From: an uncultured Treponema sp.
GTDB taxonomy: Bacteria; Spirochaetota; Spirochaetia; Treponematales; Treponemataceae
DNA length: 64,000 bases
Assembly: GCA_946186185.1 (NCBI GenBank)
Contig: CAMHMJ010000002.1
Location: 62,001 to 126,000, forward strand
Direction: 5' to 3'
Position numbers and translations under genes: made by a program. Position 1 is the first letter of the stretch; the number at the start of each line of letters is the position of its first letter. Below, one piece after another: positions 41,365-49,825 of this stretch. The notes beneath the pieces were generated by a model. The model searched no databases. It was not told the DNA's origin and saw nothing but the letters and a program-made list of their open reading frames with translations.

Positions 41365-41417
41365 GGGTTCCCGCTGAGAGCCAATTTTGCAGTAGTAATT
41401 CTTAAACTCAACATTCG
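41365..41417. repeat. Dispersed palindromic repeat, right half only
   Basis: GGGTTCCCGCTGAGAGCC (41365-41382) plus AATTTTGCAG and the outer right arm AAACTCAACATTCG (41404-41417). The left half is missing. It is placed 6 nt after the fliE stop, inside the flagellar operon. Confidence 0.7.
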
Positions 41418-41453
41418 CACTGATGTTTGTCTGTTTTTTACTCAACTAATTCA

Positions 41454-41482
41454 TTGCGGAATTTTCTTCTTTATGGTATAAT
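41454..41482 (+). promoter_or_regulatory. Internal sigma-70 promoter before fliF
   Basis: TTGCGG (41454-41459), 17 bp, TATAAT (41477-41482). Predicted start near 41489, leader about 45 nt with GGGAGGGG before the fliF ATG. It lies within the 175-nt fliE-fliF gap and could drive fliF-fliJ on their own. Confidence 0.7.
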
Positions 41483-41534
41483 TCATTAAATTTACTCGAA
41501 ATTTCTTTAAAGATTCGTTCACGGGAGGGGTTCA

Positions 41535-43277
41535 ATGAACGAATGGCTTAAAAAAGTGATGGATAAGCTTAAAAATTTCTGGAAAAGTGCTTCCATCATA
41601 AAAAAAGTTATTCTTATTGGTGTAGTTGTGGTGGTGGTTGCTGCCATCGTCGTAACTGCCAGAGTTTCTTCAAAACCAAATACTGTTCGTCTTTACGATG
41701 TACCTGTTACTGATGAAAATATGCGCAGTCAGATTGTCGTGCGCTTAAATCAGGAAAATATTCAGGCTTATGTAAGCGATGACGGTTATATTACAATCGA
41801 CAAAAATGTAAATAAGGACAGGCTCCTTTCTATTCTCATTTCTGAAGGTCTTCAGCCGGCAACCTGGGATCCGTATCAGGCATTTTATCACCGTTCCTGG
41901 AGCGATACTGACCAGGAGCAGAACGTAAAATTAAAAAATGCCGCTACAGCTAAGGTTCAGCAGTCTCTGGAAGCTCTTGACGGAATTCAGAAGGCATGGG
42001 TTACAATCAATGTTCCGGAGATACGACTTTTTGCAGCCGACCAGAACCCCGTTTCGGCTTCAATTATTCTTCGACTGACAAATAACAGTGACATTGAAAC
42101 CAATGTTCGCCGCCAGAAAAGCATTCAGCGCCTTGTTCTTACCATGATTGAAGGCCTGAAGGCTGAAAATCTTACTATTTCCGATACTGACGGAAAGACT
42201 TTGAATGATTTTGAAGGCCTTACGGAAATGGACAGGCTTACTTCAATTCAGAAGCAGCAGAAAATCCGTCATGACGAGGAAGCAAAGCTCAAGGCCGCAA
42301 TTATTAATCTTTTTGATACTCTTCAGATGGGTGCCGAAATCGGTGCTCAGCCAACAAGAAAGAGAATCGGTGACGTAATCGTAAACCTTGAAATGGATAT
42401 GTCGGAGAAAAACCGGGAATCAACGGAATATTCTCCGATTCAGCGAAAGGCAGATAACCCGAATACGCCTTACGACGATTCTGACTATGTAGATACAATT
42501 CCGGTTTCTCAGGAAACGGTAACCAAGGAATGGCAGGGTACCGGCTTCAATCCGGAAGGCCCTACGGGCGTTGAAGGACAGAATCCGCCGGTTTATTCAG
42601 ATGTTTCCAATGTAATCGGAAAATCCGTTGAAACCGGGGTAAAGCAGAATAACGCCGTAAATTCTACTCACACTGTAGAGATTGTTTCTCCGCAGATTGG
42701 CCGCCGCTCCGTTTCTGTAAACGTTTCCGGTTCATTAAGCTTTGTCCGGGATCCTAAAACCTTCAAGTACATAATTGATGAAGAAAGCGGTCTTTTAAAG
42801 ACAAAATATACTCCGGTTCCTCCGGAGGATCTTGCAAAATATAAAAACCTGATTGAAGGCGCCATCAACTACGATTCAGCCCGTGGTGATATTGTAAAGG
42901 TTGAAGACGTTCCGATTGATTATACTGAATTTATCGAAGCGGAAACTCAGAAGGAAGTTGCAAAGATTCAGAGAAACAGAACTATCCTGATTGTACTTGC
43001 TGCAATTGCGATTGTATTAATCGGATTTATTCTTTTCAGGATTATTTCCAAGGAAATGGAACGCCGCCGTCGTCTTCGGGAGGAAGAACTTCTCCGTCAG
43101 CAGCAGGCAGAACGGGAAAAGGCACTTTGGGAAGCCCGGGACGATGCAAACATGCAGGTTACCATGTCCGTGGAAGAAAGCCGCCGTGCCGAACTTCAGG
43201 AAAATGCAATCAATATGGCAAAAGAGCATCCGGAAGACGTTGCCCTTCTTATCAGAACATGGTTGATGGAGGAATAG
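41535..43277 (+). CDS. fliF: Flagellar MS-ring protein FliF
   Basis: 580 residues. Inner-membrane ring that anchors the motor. N-terminal helix (about 23-43, KKVILIGVVVVVVAAIVVTA), ring-building domains with ENIQAYVSDDGYITIDKNVNKDRLLSILISEGLQP and GIQKAWVTINVPE, a variable region, a second helix (about 478-500, NRTILIVLAAIAIVLIGFILF) and a charged cytoplasmic tail ending HPEDVALLIRTWLMEE, which is the FliG-binding motif. The start is ATG at 41535 behind GGGAGGGG. Confidence 0.97.
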   Translation: MNEWLKKVMDKLKNFWKSASIIKKVILIGVVVVVVAAIVVTARVSSKPNTVRLYDVPVTDENMRSQIVVRLNQENIQAYVSDDGYITIDKNVNKDRLLSILISEGLQPATWDPYQAFYHRSWSDTDQEQNVKLKNAATAKVQQSLEALDGIQKAWVTINVPEIRLFAADQNPVSASIILRLTNNSDIETNVRRQKSIQRLVLTMIEGLKAENLTISDTDGKTLNDFEGLTEMDRLTSIQKQQKIRHDEEAKLKAAIINLFDTLQMGAEIGAQPTRKRIGDVIVNLEMDMSEKNRESTEYSPIQRKADNPNTPYDDSDYVDTIPVSQETVTKEWQGTGFNPEGPTGVEGQNPPVYSDVSNVIGKSVETGVKQNNAVNSTHTVEIVSPQIGRRSVSVNVSGSLSFVRDPKTFKYIIDEESGLLKTKYTPVPPEDLAKYKNLIEGAINYDSARGDIVKVEDVPIDYTEFIEAETQKEVAKIQRNRTILIVLAAIAIVLIGFILFRIISKEMERRRRLREEELLRQQQAEREKALWEARDDANMQVTMSVEESRRAELQENAINMAKEHPEDVALLIRTWLMEE

Positions 43278-43280
43278 TAA

Positions 43281-43712
43281 ATGACGCAGTTTGATGAAAA
43301 TATGAATCAAGGCTCTCAGCTTTCTATGGAGCAGGGCTTTTCTTATGTTGCACAAGGAACAGATAAGCGTCCTCTTACCGGAAAGGAAAAAGCCGCTCTT
43401 CTGATGGGTGAGCTTTCCGGCTATACCTCGGAAATTATTCCTCTTCTTACCACAAAGGAATTGCGGGAATTAAGAAAAACCTTAAAAAAACTTGGAAATA
43501 AGGTTGAGCTCAACCGCGAAATAAAAATGCTGGAGGAGACAAACAAATACGGCCTTTCAAGACGCCTTATTTTTGCCCGTCCAAGCCTGTTCAATAAAGA
43601 AAAATATGCCCAGGAGCATGAAACAAAAAAGAGCCGCGATTATTTGCACGGACTTTTCAAAAATCCAAATGCTGTTGCAAATGTAATCAGCGTATGGTTG
43701 AAGGAGGACTAG
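43281..43712 (+). CDS. Small FliG-N-like protein of the flagellar operon
   Basis: 143 residues. No assigned family. The segment LTGKEKAALLMGELSGYTSEIIPLLTTKELRELRKTLKKL (about 36-75) lines up with the start of FliG (LTGRQKAAIFLVSLGSDVSSEIMKHLREDEVETLTFEIARL). The C-terminus ends NAVANVISVWLKED, resembling the FliF tail (VALLIRTWLMEE). It therefore looks like a mix of FliG N-terminal domain and a FliG-binding peptide. GGAGG precedes the ATG at 43281; it lies 3 nt after fliF and 1 nt before fliG, so it is surely co-translated. A regulator or assembly factor at the FliF-FliG interface is plausible. Confidence 0.6.
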   Translation: MTQFDENMNQGSQLSMEQGFSYVAQGTDKRPLTGKEKAALLMGELSGYTSEIIPLLTTKELRELRKTLKKLGNKVELNREIKMLEETNKYGLSRRLIFARPSLFNKEKYAQEHETKKSRDYLHGLFKNPNAVANVISVWLKED

Positions 43713-43713
43713 A

Positions 43714-44811
43714 ATGGCAGACGAAGAAGCTCCGAAATCAAATCCAAAACCGGTTCCAAAGCCGGGAAGTCTTAAGCCTGCCGGTTCCAGCAAGAAAGAC
43801 AGAAAGGATTATAAAAGCTTAACTGGCCGCCAGAAAGCCGCAATCTTCCTTGTTTCCCTGGGTTCCGACGTTTCCTCTGAAATCATGAAGCACCTTCGTG
43901 AAGACGAAGTTGAAACCCTTACTTTTGAAATTGCTCGTCTTGAAACAGTAGACGCTGAATATAAGGACGCGGTTCTCGAAGAATTCCAGGAGCTGATGAA
44001 TGCCCAGAACTTCATCACAACTGGTGGTATCGACTATGCCCGCGAACTTTTGGAAAAATCTTTGGGAAGCCAGAAGGCAATCGACATTATTAACCGACTT
44101 ACTTCAAGTCTTCAGGTTCGTCCATTCGACTTTATCCGCCGAACAGACCCTGCTCATCTTTTGAACTTTATTCAGCAGGAGCACCCTCAGACCATCGCCT
44201 TGATTCTGGCTTATTTGGAACCAGGAAAAGCTGCGGTAATCCTTCAGAATCTTCCTGAAGAAATGCAGCCTGAAGTTTCAAAGCGACTTGCAACCATGGA
44301 CCGTACTTCTCCTGACGTTCTTCGTGAAGTAGAACGAGTTCTTGAAAAGAAGCTTTCAACCCTTTCCAGCGAAGACTACACTGCTGCCGGTGGTGTTGAA
44401 TCTATCGTTGAAATCTTGAACCTTGTTGACCGTTCTTCTGAAAAGGCAATTATCGAATCCCTGGAAGAAGAAGATCCGGATCTGGCAGAAGAAATCAAGA
44501 AACGAATGTTCGTATTCGAAGATATCGTTATGCTGGACGACCGCGCTATTCAGAAGGTACTCCGCGAAGTCGATACTCAGGAGCTTTCAAAAGCGCTTAA
44601 GTCCGTTGATACCGAAGTTCAGGATAAAATCTTCCGCAATATGTCTAAGCGTGCGGCAAGTATGCTTAAGGAAGATATGGAATTCATGGGACCTGTCCGC
44701 TTGAAGGACGTTGAAGAAGCTCAGCAGAAGATTGTATCTACAATCCGTCGTCTTGAGGATACCGGTGAAATCGTTATCGCACGAAGCGGTGAGGACGAAC
44801 TGGTTCAGTAG
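43714..44811 (+). CDS. fliG: Flagellar motor switch protein FliG
   Basis: 365 residues, about 25 longer than usual from a Pro/Lys-rich N-terminal extension (about 1-30). FliG-N starts LTGRQKAAIFLVSLGSDVSSEIMKHL; the middle carries the EHPQTIALIL motif and LPEEMQPEVSKRLATM; FliG-C contains FEDIVMLDDRAIQKVLREVD and KRAASMLKEDMEFMGPVRLKDVEEAQQKIV with the charged stator-contact helix. AAGGAGG overlaps the upstream gene's end. Couples stator torque to the rotor. Confidence 0.97.
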   Translation: MADEEAPKSNPKPVPKPGSLKPAGSSKKDRKDYKSLTGRQKAAIFLVSLGSDVSSEIMKHLREDEVETLTFEIARLETVDAEYKDAVLEEFQELMNAQNFITTGGIDYARELLEKSLGSQKAIDIINRLTSSLQVRPFDFIRRTDPAHLLNFIQQEHPQTIALILAYLEPGKAAVILQNLPEEMQPEVSKRLATMDRTSPDVLREVERVLEKKLSTLSSEDYTAAGGVESIVEILNLVDRSSEKAIIESLEEEDPDLAEEIKKRMFVFEDIVMLDDRAIQKVLREVDTQELSKALKSVDTEVQDKIFRNMSKRAASMLKEDMEFMGPVRLKDVEEAQQKIVSTIRRLEDTGEIVIARSGEDELVQ

Positions 44812-44819
44812 GATAATAT

Positions 44820-45800
44820 ATGGCACAGACAGTATTCAGACCGAACGAAGTAAAAGTAAAAAATGGCGATAAACTCACTTTAAAGCTTCTGCACGATTAT
44901 ACTCCGGAAACTCCGGAGGAAGAAAAAGAGGTTGAGGTTTATAACGGTCCAACCGCTGAAGATTTAAGAAAAGAAGCAGAGGCATTCCGTGCCGGCTGGG
45001 AAATCGAAAAGCGCCGTCTTCTGGATGAAGCCCAGAAATCTGCCGACGATATCGTAAAAAAGGCGGAGGATGCTGCCTTCGCTGAAGTAAAGCGTCAGAC
45101 AGACCAGGCACAGGTTATAAAGGCCGATGCTGAGGCGGAAGCAGAAAAAATAATTCAGAATGCACACCTTGAAGCTCAGAAAATCATTCAGGAAGCTCAC
45201 GCTGAAGAGGCCAGAATTCAGGAAGAAGCAGCAAAAGCTGGTGAGGCTCAGGGTGTTGAAGAAGGCTACAAGGCCGGTCAGGAAGAGGTGAACCGCCTTA
45301 TTGCGCGGCTCCACAAAATTGTAGAATCTGTTATGACCCGCCGTGAGGAAATCTTAAAGGATACTGAACAGCAGATTGTTGATCTTGTAATTCTGATGAC
45401 CCGCAAGATTGTAAAAATCATCTCTGAAAATCAGAAGGGCGTTGTTTTAAGCAATGTTCTTGCAGCCTTAAAAAAGGTTAAAACCCGGGGAAATGTTACA
45501 ATCCGCGTAAATCTTGATGATTACAAAACAACCACGGAGCATAAGGCAGAATTTATCCGCCGGGTTGAAAATGTTCAGGGAATTACTGTTCTTGAAGATT
45601 CGTCGGTTGATAAGGGCGGCTGTATCGTTGAAACAGACTTTGGTGCAATCGATGCCCGCATCGCAAGCCAGCTTGGCGAACTTGAAAACAAGATTCTTGA
45701 GCTTTCACCTGTAAAAACCGTTGAAAAGAAGCCTTCTGAACCTCAGAGCGCTTCCAGCATGGCCGAAGCCCAGCTTTCCGGAACAGGCAGCACTTTCTAG
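44820..45800 (+). CDS. fliH: Flagellar export apparatus protein FliH
   Basis: 326 residues. Regulator and stalk partner of the FliI ATPase. The N-terminal region is variable; a long Ala/Glu/Gln-rich helix (about 55-165, with [31 protein letters not shown]) forms the stalk; the C-terminal domain [49 protein letters not shown] and [23 protein letters not shown] matches FliH/HrpE. A Ser/Glu-rich tail follows. It starts 8 nt after fliG. Confidence 0.93.
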   Translation: MAQTVFRPNEVKVKNGDKLTLKLLHDYTPETPEEEKEVEVYNGPTAEDLRKEAEAFRAGWEIEKRRLLDEAQKSADDIVKKAEDAAFAEVKRQTDQAQVIKADAEAEAEKIIQNAHLEAQKIIQEAHAEEARIQEEAAKAGEAQGVEEGYKAGQEEVNRLIARLHKIVESVMTRREEILKDTEQQIVDLVILMTRKIVKIISENQKGVVLSNVLAALKKVKTRGNVTIRVNLDDYKTTTEHKAEFIRRVENVQGITVLEDSSVDKGGCIVETDFGAIDARIASQLGELENKILELSPVKTVEKKPSEPQSASSMAEAQLSGTGSTF

Positions 45801-45920
45801 TATATTGGATATGGTTCGAATGCCGAAGCAGGTAATAACGATTCAAAATTGGCGGAGGGATAGCGGCAGGCGGGCAAAAAAACTCTGTTTGTGGTTGCCG
45901 CGAAAGGGGAAGAGCATTTT

Positions 45921-47513
45921 ATGACGGACGAACTTGTTTTAACTGACAATTTTAATTTTTCAAAATATATCGATAATGTTGAAGATTACGACCCGATTCT
46001 GTACATCGGCTATGTAACCGAGGTAAGCGGTCTTGAAGTAATCTCAAACGGTCCCTGCGCTCAGAAGGGCGAAATCTGTACGATCAAGCTGCACAATGGT
46101 ACCAGCGTTCTGGCCGAGGTTGTAGCGTTAAAGCAGAATTCCGTAAAGCTTACGGTTTTTGGACTTACTGAAGGAATCGAAATCGGCTGCGAAGTAATTG
46201 CCAGCGGAAAGCCCCTTCAGGTGCCGGTGGGATGGAACCTCCTTGGACGAACTATCGATGCCACCGGAAAGCCCTGCGATGGTCTTGGGGAACTGATTCC
46301 GGCTGACTATTATCCTGCAATCTGCCCGGCTCCGGATGCCATGACAAAGCTTGAAATTAACCGCCGCATTACAACCGGCGTTCGTGCAATTGATTCAATG
46401 CTCACGATTGGAAAAGGACAGCGAATCGGTGTTTTTGCCGGTTCAGGCGTAGGAAAATCGACCCTTCTTTCAATGATTGCAAGAAATACTGATGCAGATA
46501 TAAATGTAATTGGTCTTATCGGCGAGCGAGGCCGGGAAGTACTGGACTTTATTAACCGGGACCTTGGGGTTGAAGGCATGAAGCGCAGCGTTGTGGTTGT
46601 TGCCAAGGGCGATGAGCCTGCAATCTGCCGTCTTCGTGCTGCCCAGGTTTGTACCGCCATTGCAGAATATTTCCGGGACCAGGGAAAGGACGTTATGCTG
46701 ATGATGGATAATGTTACCCGATTTGCAAAGGCTCAGCGTGAAATCAGTATTTCTTCCGGAGAGGTTCCGGCTCAGCGCGGTTATCCGCCGAGCGTATTCG
46801 ATTCAATTCCAAAGCTTCTTGAACGAACCGGAACCAACGATAAAGGTTCAATTACTGCAATTTATGCCGTTCTTGTTGACGGTGATGACATGAACGAACC
46901 GATTGCTGACACTGTCCGCGGTGTTCTGGACGGACATATCGTTTTGAGCCGACGGCTTGCAGACAGCTATCACTATCCTGCAATTGATGTACTGCAGTCC
47001 ATAAGCCGAATTGCAAACCGTGTTTCAGGAAAGATTACAAAGAAGGCGGTTGGCCGCGTCCGGGAACTTATGGCGGTCTACCAGAACAATGCACAGATGA
47101 TAAACGCCGGAATCTATCAGATGGGAACCAGCGCTGCCATCGATGAAGCAATCAACAAGCACGACGAAATTGAAGAATTCTTAAAGCAGGAAGAATACGA
47201 ACCTTCTTCCATAAAAGAAACTCTGGATATGCTTTCTTCCCTGACCGGGATTGAAATTCCTGCGGAAGAGTATGCTGAATGTCCTAATGCCGGGGCTAAA
47301 AGTGCGGCTCAGCTGAGTGATGAAAAAATCCGTGCGGAAGGGATGAACACCGAGAAAATGAAGGAACTGGGGCAGAAAATCAATGCCGTGATTCCGGATA
47401 GTACTGGAACGGGTGCCTCAGGCGCTTTAGGAGGTGCTTTCGGTTCAGACGGTACTGCTTCCGGCTTTAACACAGGGCTGTCAGGTTCAGGTAATTCATC
47501 CGGAGCTCTTTAA
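45921..47513 (+). CDS. fliI: Flagellum-specific ATP synthase FliI
   Basis: 530 residues. ATPase of the flagellar type III export gate: Walker A IGVFAGSGVGKSTLLS (about 168-183), GLIGERGREVLDFI, Walker B DVMLMMDNVTRFA, GYPPSVFDSIPKLLERTG, and VDGDDMNEPIADTVRGVLDGHIVLSR. About 70 extra residues at the C-terminus are Gly/Ser/Thr/Ala-rich (GTGASGALGGAFGSDGTASG) and not part of the fold. The start is ATG at 45921 (TDELVLTDNF), weak purine-rich ribosome site; the frame stays open to a GTG at 45891. An unusual 120-nt gap separates it from fliH and shows no gene. Confidence 0.95.
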   Translation: MTDELVLTDNFNFSKYIDNVEDYDPILYIGYVTEVSGLEVISNGPCAQKGEICTIKLHNGTSVLAEVVALKQNSVKLTVFGLTEGIEIGCEVIASGKPLQVPVGWNLLGRTIDATGKPCDGLGELIPADYYPAICPAPDAMTKLEINRRITTGVRAIDSMLTIGKGQRIGVFAGSGVGKSTLLSMIARNTDADINVIGLIGERGREVLDFINRDLGVEGMKRSVVVVAKGDEPAICRLRAAQVCTAIAEYFRDQGKDVMLMMDNVTRFAKAQREISISSGEVPAQRGYPPSVFDSIPKLLERTGTNDKGSITAIYAVLVDGDDMNEPIADTVRGVLDGHIVLSRRLADSYHYPAIDVLQSISRIANRVSGKITKKAVGRVRELMAVYQNNAQMINAGIYQMGTSAAIDEAINKHDEIEEFLKQEEYEPSSIKETLDMLSSLTGIEIPAEEYAECPNAGAKSAAQLSDEKIRAEGMNTEKMKELGQKINAVIPDSTGTGASGALGGAFGSDGTASGFNTGLSGSGNSSGAL

Positions 47514-47938
47514 TGAAGAAGTTCTCTTTTGAACTGGAAGATGTTCTTTCCTTCAGAAAATTTGAACAGCAGCAGGCAGAAATCGAGCTTGGAAAGGCGC
47601 TGGCGGCTGAAAAAGAAATTCAGGATAAGCTGGATGCCCTTGCTCAGCAGCAGGCAACGGTTCAACAGCAGATGAAGGGAAGTACCGACGCCAATGCAAT
47701 AATTGATGCAGGCCGTTTTTATGCCTTTGTACGAACCCAGTCAGAATTCTTATTAAATAAAATTACAGAAGCAAAGCTTGTTACAGAACAAAAAAGGGAA
47801 GTGCTCCGCCAGTGCATGGCAAAAACAGATTCCCTTGAAGAACTAAAAAAAGTTAAACTTTCCGAATACAACAAAATGGTTCAGGACGAAGAAGACAAAG
47901 AAACCGACGACATCGTTACAAGCCGCATACTGAGATAA
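47513..47938 (+). CDS. fliJ: Flagellar export chaperone FliJ
   Basis: 141 residues, almost entirely a long two-helix coiled coil: FELEDVLSFRKFEQQQAEIELGKALAAEKEIQDKLDAL at the start and VTEQKREVLRQCMAKTDSLEELKKVKLSEYNKM near the end, as in FliJ, the stalk in the FliI ring. Its ATG overlaps the fliI TAA by 1 nt. Last gene of the operon; no T-run terminator follows, only a long inverted repeat. Confidence 0.9.
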   Translation: MKKFSFELEDVLSFRKFEQQQAEIELGKALAAEKEIQDKLDALAQQQATVQQQMKGSTDANAIIDAGRFYAFVRTQSEFLLNKITEAKLVTEQKREVLRQCMAKTDSLEELKKVKLSEYNKMVQDEEDKETDDIVTSRILR

Positions 47939-47959
47939 AAACAAGAATTATGAGGTATG

Positions 47960-48022
47960 AAGTATGAAGTATGAGGGATGCGCAATGCAAAAATCATACT
48001 TCACCGCTCATACTTCATACTT
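47960..48022. repeat. 16-bp inverted repeat with tandem heptamers
   Basis: AAGTATGAAGTATGAG (47960-47975) and its exact inverse complement (48007-48022) face each other across 31 nt; the left arm is part of a TATGAAG tandem run. It lies between the convergent fliJ and kinase genes. It lacks a T run, so a role as a two-way terminator is only possible. Confidence 0.75.
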
Positions 48023-48029
48023 GTATCCG

Positions 48030-49691
48030 CTAGTACTTAAACGCACTTCCACCTATAAATTCCCTGATAATTGAGCGGTCCGGCACCTGGGTTGGGGCGA
48101 TGGTTGCAAAATTATCCAGAAAACTTAAAAGACTGCAGGCCTTTCCGTATTCCGGCTCTGTAGGCTTTACGCACCTTAAAAGCGGTTCAGCATAAACCTT
48201 AAGAACAGAAAGCTCGTAGTCCAGGGCGGTGTTCAAAACTGCGTCTGCGTTACTCAGGAACGGGAAGATATGCTTTTCTTCACCGTTACGAACGCTCTGC
48301 CACATGGCAATGGTTCCAGCGGCGTTTTTTCCGCGGAACTGGTAGTCCCGGACAATACGGCGGATAAGACGGTTGTCACCGGTGGAAATTCTGTTATGGT
48401 CGTCAAGGTTCAGCTGGGTGAGGGCAGAAAGATAAATCTTGAACTTTTTGTCCTCCGGAATCTTTGGCGTGAGCTTTGGATTCAGGCCGTGAATTCCTTC
48501 CATAATAAGAATCTCGTTTTCTTCCAGCTTCATGGTGTTCTTTTTGTCGAATTTCTGGGTTCCGGTATGGAAATCGTAAGAAGGAATGATTACTTCTTTT
48601 CCGGCAAAAAGGTCCACAAGATTCTGGTTCAGTAATTCAACATCCAGGGCTTCAAGACATTCAAAATCGTATTCGCCGTTTTCGTCCTTTGGAGTTCTGT
48701 CCCGGCCCACATAGTAGCAGTCAAGGCTGATTACCTTAGGACGGTAGCCGATGGCCTGAAGCTCAAGGGTAAGCTTTTTACTTGTGGTGGTTTTTCCTGA
48801 GCTTGAAGGACCTGCAATCAGAACTACCCGGGCTGTCTGACGCTTTTTAATCTGGCTTGCAATGTAGGAAATACATTTCTGCTGGAAGGTTTCCGTTATG
48901 TCGATAAAGTCGTTTACCTTCCGGTCGATAATCAGGCGGTTCAGGTCTGAAACCGCAGTAACTCCCAGCTGTTTACCCCAGTTTTTGTAGTTCTGGTAAA
49001 GCTCAAAAAGCTTTGGCTGGTCGTGGAATGGTCTGATGGTTTCCGGCTCTTTTGAACGCGGGAAACGAAGCAAAAATCCGTTCTGGTATTTAAAAAGTTC
49101 GAAGGTTTTAAGAAGGCTTGTGTTTGTTACAAGGGTTCCAAAACTGAAATCATAGAAATCCTGAAGTTTGTTTACCCGGATGTGAGGCGGGCAGATAAAA
49201 TCCAGCTGGTTAAGTCCTTCCTGAAGTCCGCTGTTCTTAAAAAGCTCAACGGCCTGTTCGTAAGAAACGATTTTAGTTTCAATTGGAAGGCCAGCCTTTA
49301 TCATGTTCCGCATTTCGTTTTCGATGGCCTTTACTTCCTCTTCCTTCATTTCGCTTCCGGTTTCAAGAGTGTAGTAGTAGCCGTAGTCAACGGAAGGTCC
49401 TACGATGAGGCGGGATTCCGGGTAGAGTTTGTGGCTTGCGGCACCCAGTACAAAGCAAAGCGAGCGCCGGTAGACATCCGCTCCGGTTTTTGAGTTTGCC
49501 ATTACCGGTTCGATTTTTGAATCGTAGCGAAGCTCTTTATCAAGAGAATAAACTTTATTATTGATTTTTGCGGCCCGAATAAGGTCAGGATTTAAATTCA
49601 TTTTTTCAATAAGTTTTCCGACTTCAGTTCCGTATTCAACCTGGTGAACGCTGCCGTCTGGAAAGGTGATGTGTAAGATTTCATTATTCAT
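48030..49691 (-). CDS. TGS-domain uridine/nucleoside kinase
   Basis: 553 residues. An N-terminal TGS domain (ILHITFPDGSVHQVEYGTEVGKLIEK, about 4-65) and a threonyl-tRNA-synthetase-like second domain (about 66-220, RSLCFVLGAASHKLYPESRLIVGPSVDYGYYY) precede a P-loop uridine kinase: Walker A VVLIAGPSSSGKTTTSKKL (about 290-308), SLDCYYVGRDRTPKDENGEYDFECLEALD and IPSYDFHTGT. The architecture is known from many anaerobes, usually annotated nucleoside kinase. It probably phosphorylates uridine/cytidine; the editing-like region's role is unknown. AAGGAG precedes the ATG. Confidence 0.9.
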   Translation of the reverse strand: MNNEILHITFPDGSVHQVEYGTEVGKLIEKMNLNPDLIRAAKINNKVYSLDKELRYDSKIEPVMANSKTGADVYRRSLCFVLGAASHKLYPESRLIVGPSVDYGYYYTLETGSEMKEEEVKAIENEMRNMIKAGLPIETKIVSYEQAVELFKNSGLQEGLNQLDFICPPHIRVNKLQDFYDFSFGTLVTNTSLLKTFELFKYQNGFLLRFPRSKEPETIRPFHDQPKLFELYQNYKNWGKQLGVTAVSDLNRLIIDRKVNDFIDITETFQQKCISYIASQIKKRQTARVVLIAGPSSSGKTTTSKKLTLELQAIGYRPKVISLDCYYVGRDRTPKDENGEYDFECLEALDVELLNQNLVDLFAGKEVIIPSYDFHTGTQKFDKKNTMKLEENEILIMEGIHGLNPKLTPKIPEDKKFKIYLSALTQLNLDDHNRISTGDNRLIRRIVRDYQFRGKNAAGTIAMWQSVRNGEEKHIFPFLSNADAVLNTALDYELSVLKVYAEPLLRCVKPTEPEYGKACSLLSFLDNFATIAPTQVPDRSIIREFIGGSAFKY

Positions 49692-49790
49692 AAGTTCGCT
49701 CCTTTCTCTGAAGTATCAATTTCTTCTATTATAAACCACATTGCCAAATTAGCAAAAACTTTTTGAAGATGAAGGCGCTGCTTCTTTTAC

Positions 49791-49819
49791 TTCTCAAAAT
49801 TGTTTTTCCATTTTATAAT
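49791..49819 (+). promoter_or_regulatory. Promoter of the beta-helix lipoprotein, start codon at +1
   Basis: TTCTCA (49791-49796), 17 bp, TATAAT (49814-49819), ATG at 49826 after 7 nt; no Shine-Dalgarno. Confidence 0.6.
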
Positions 49820-49825
49820 TGATGT

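Noticed and set aside
47941..48029. Short tandem and inverted repeats as a CRISPR-like array
   Set aside because: Only heptamer units and one inverted pair; no spacer structure and no cas genes in the window.
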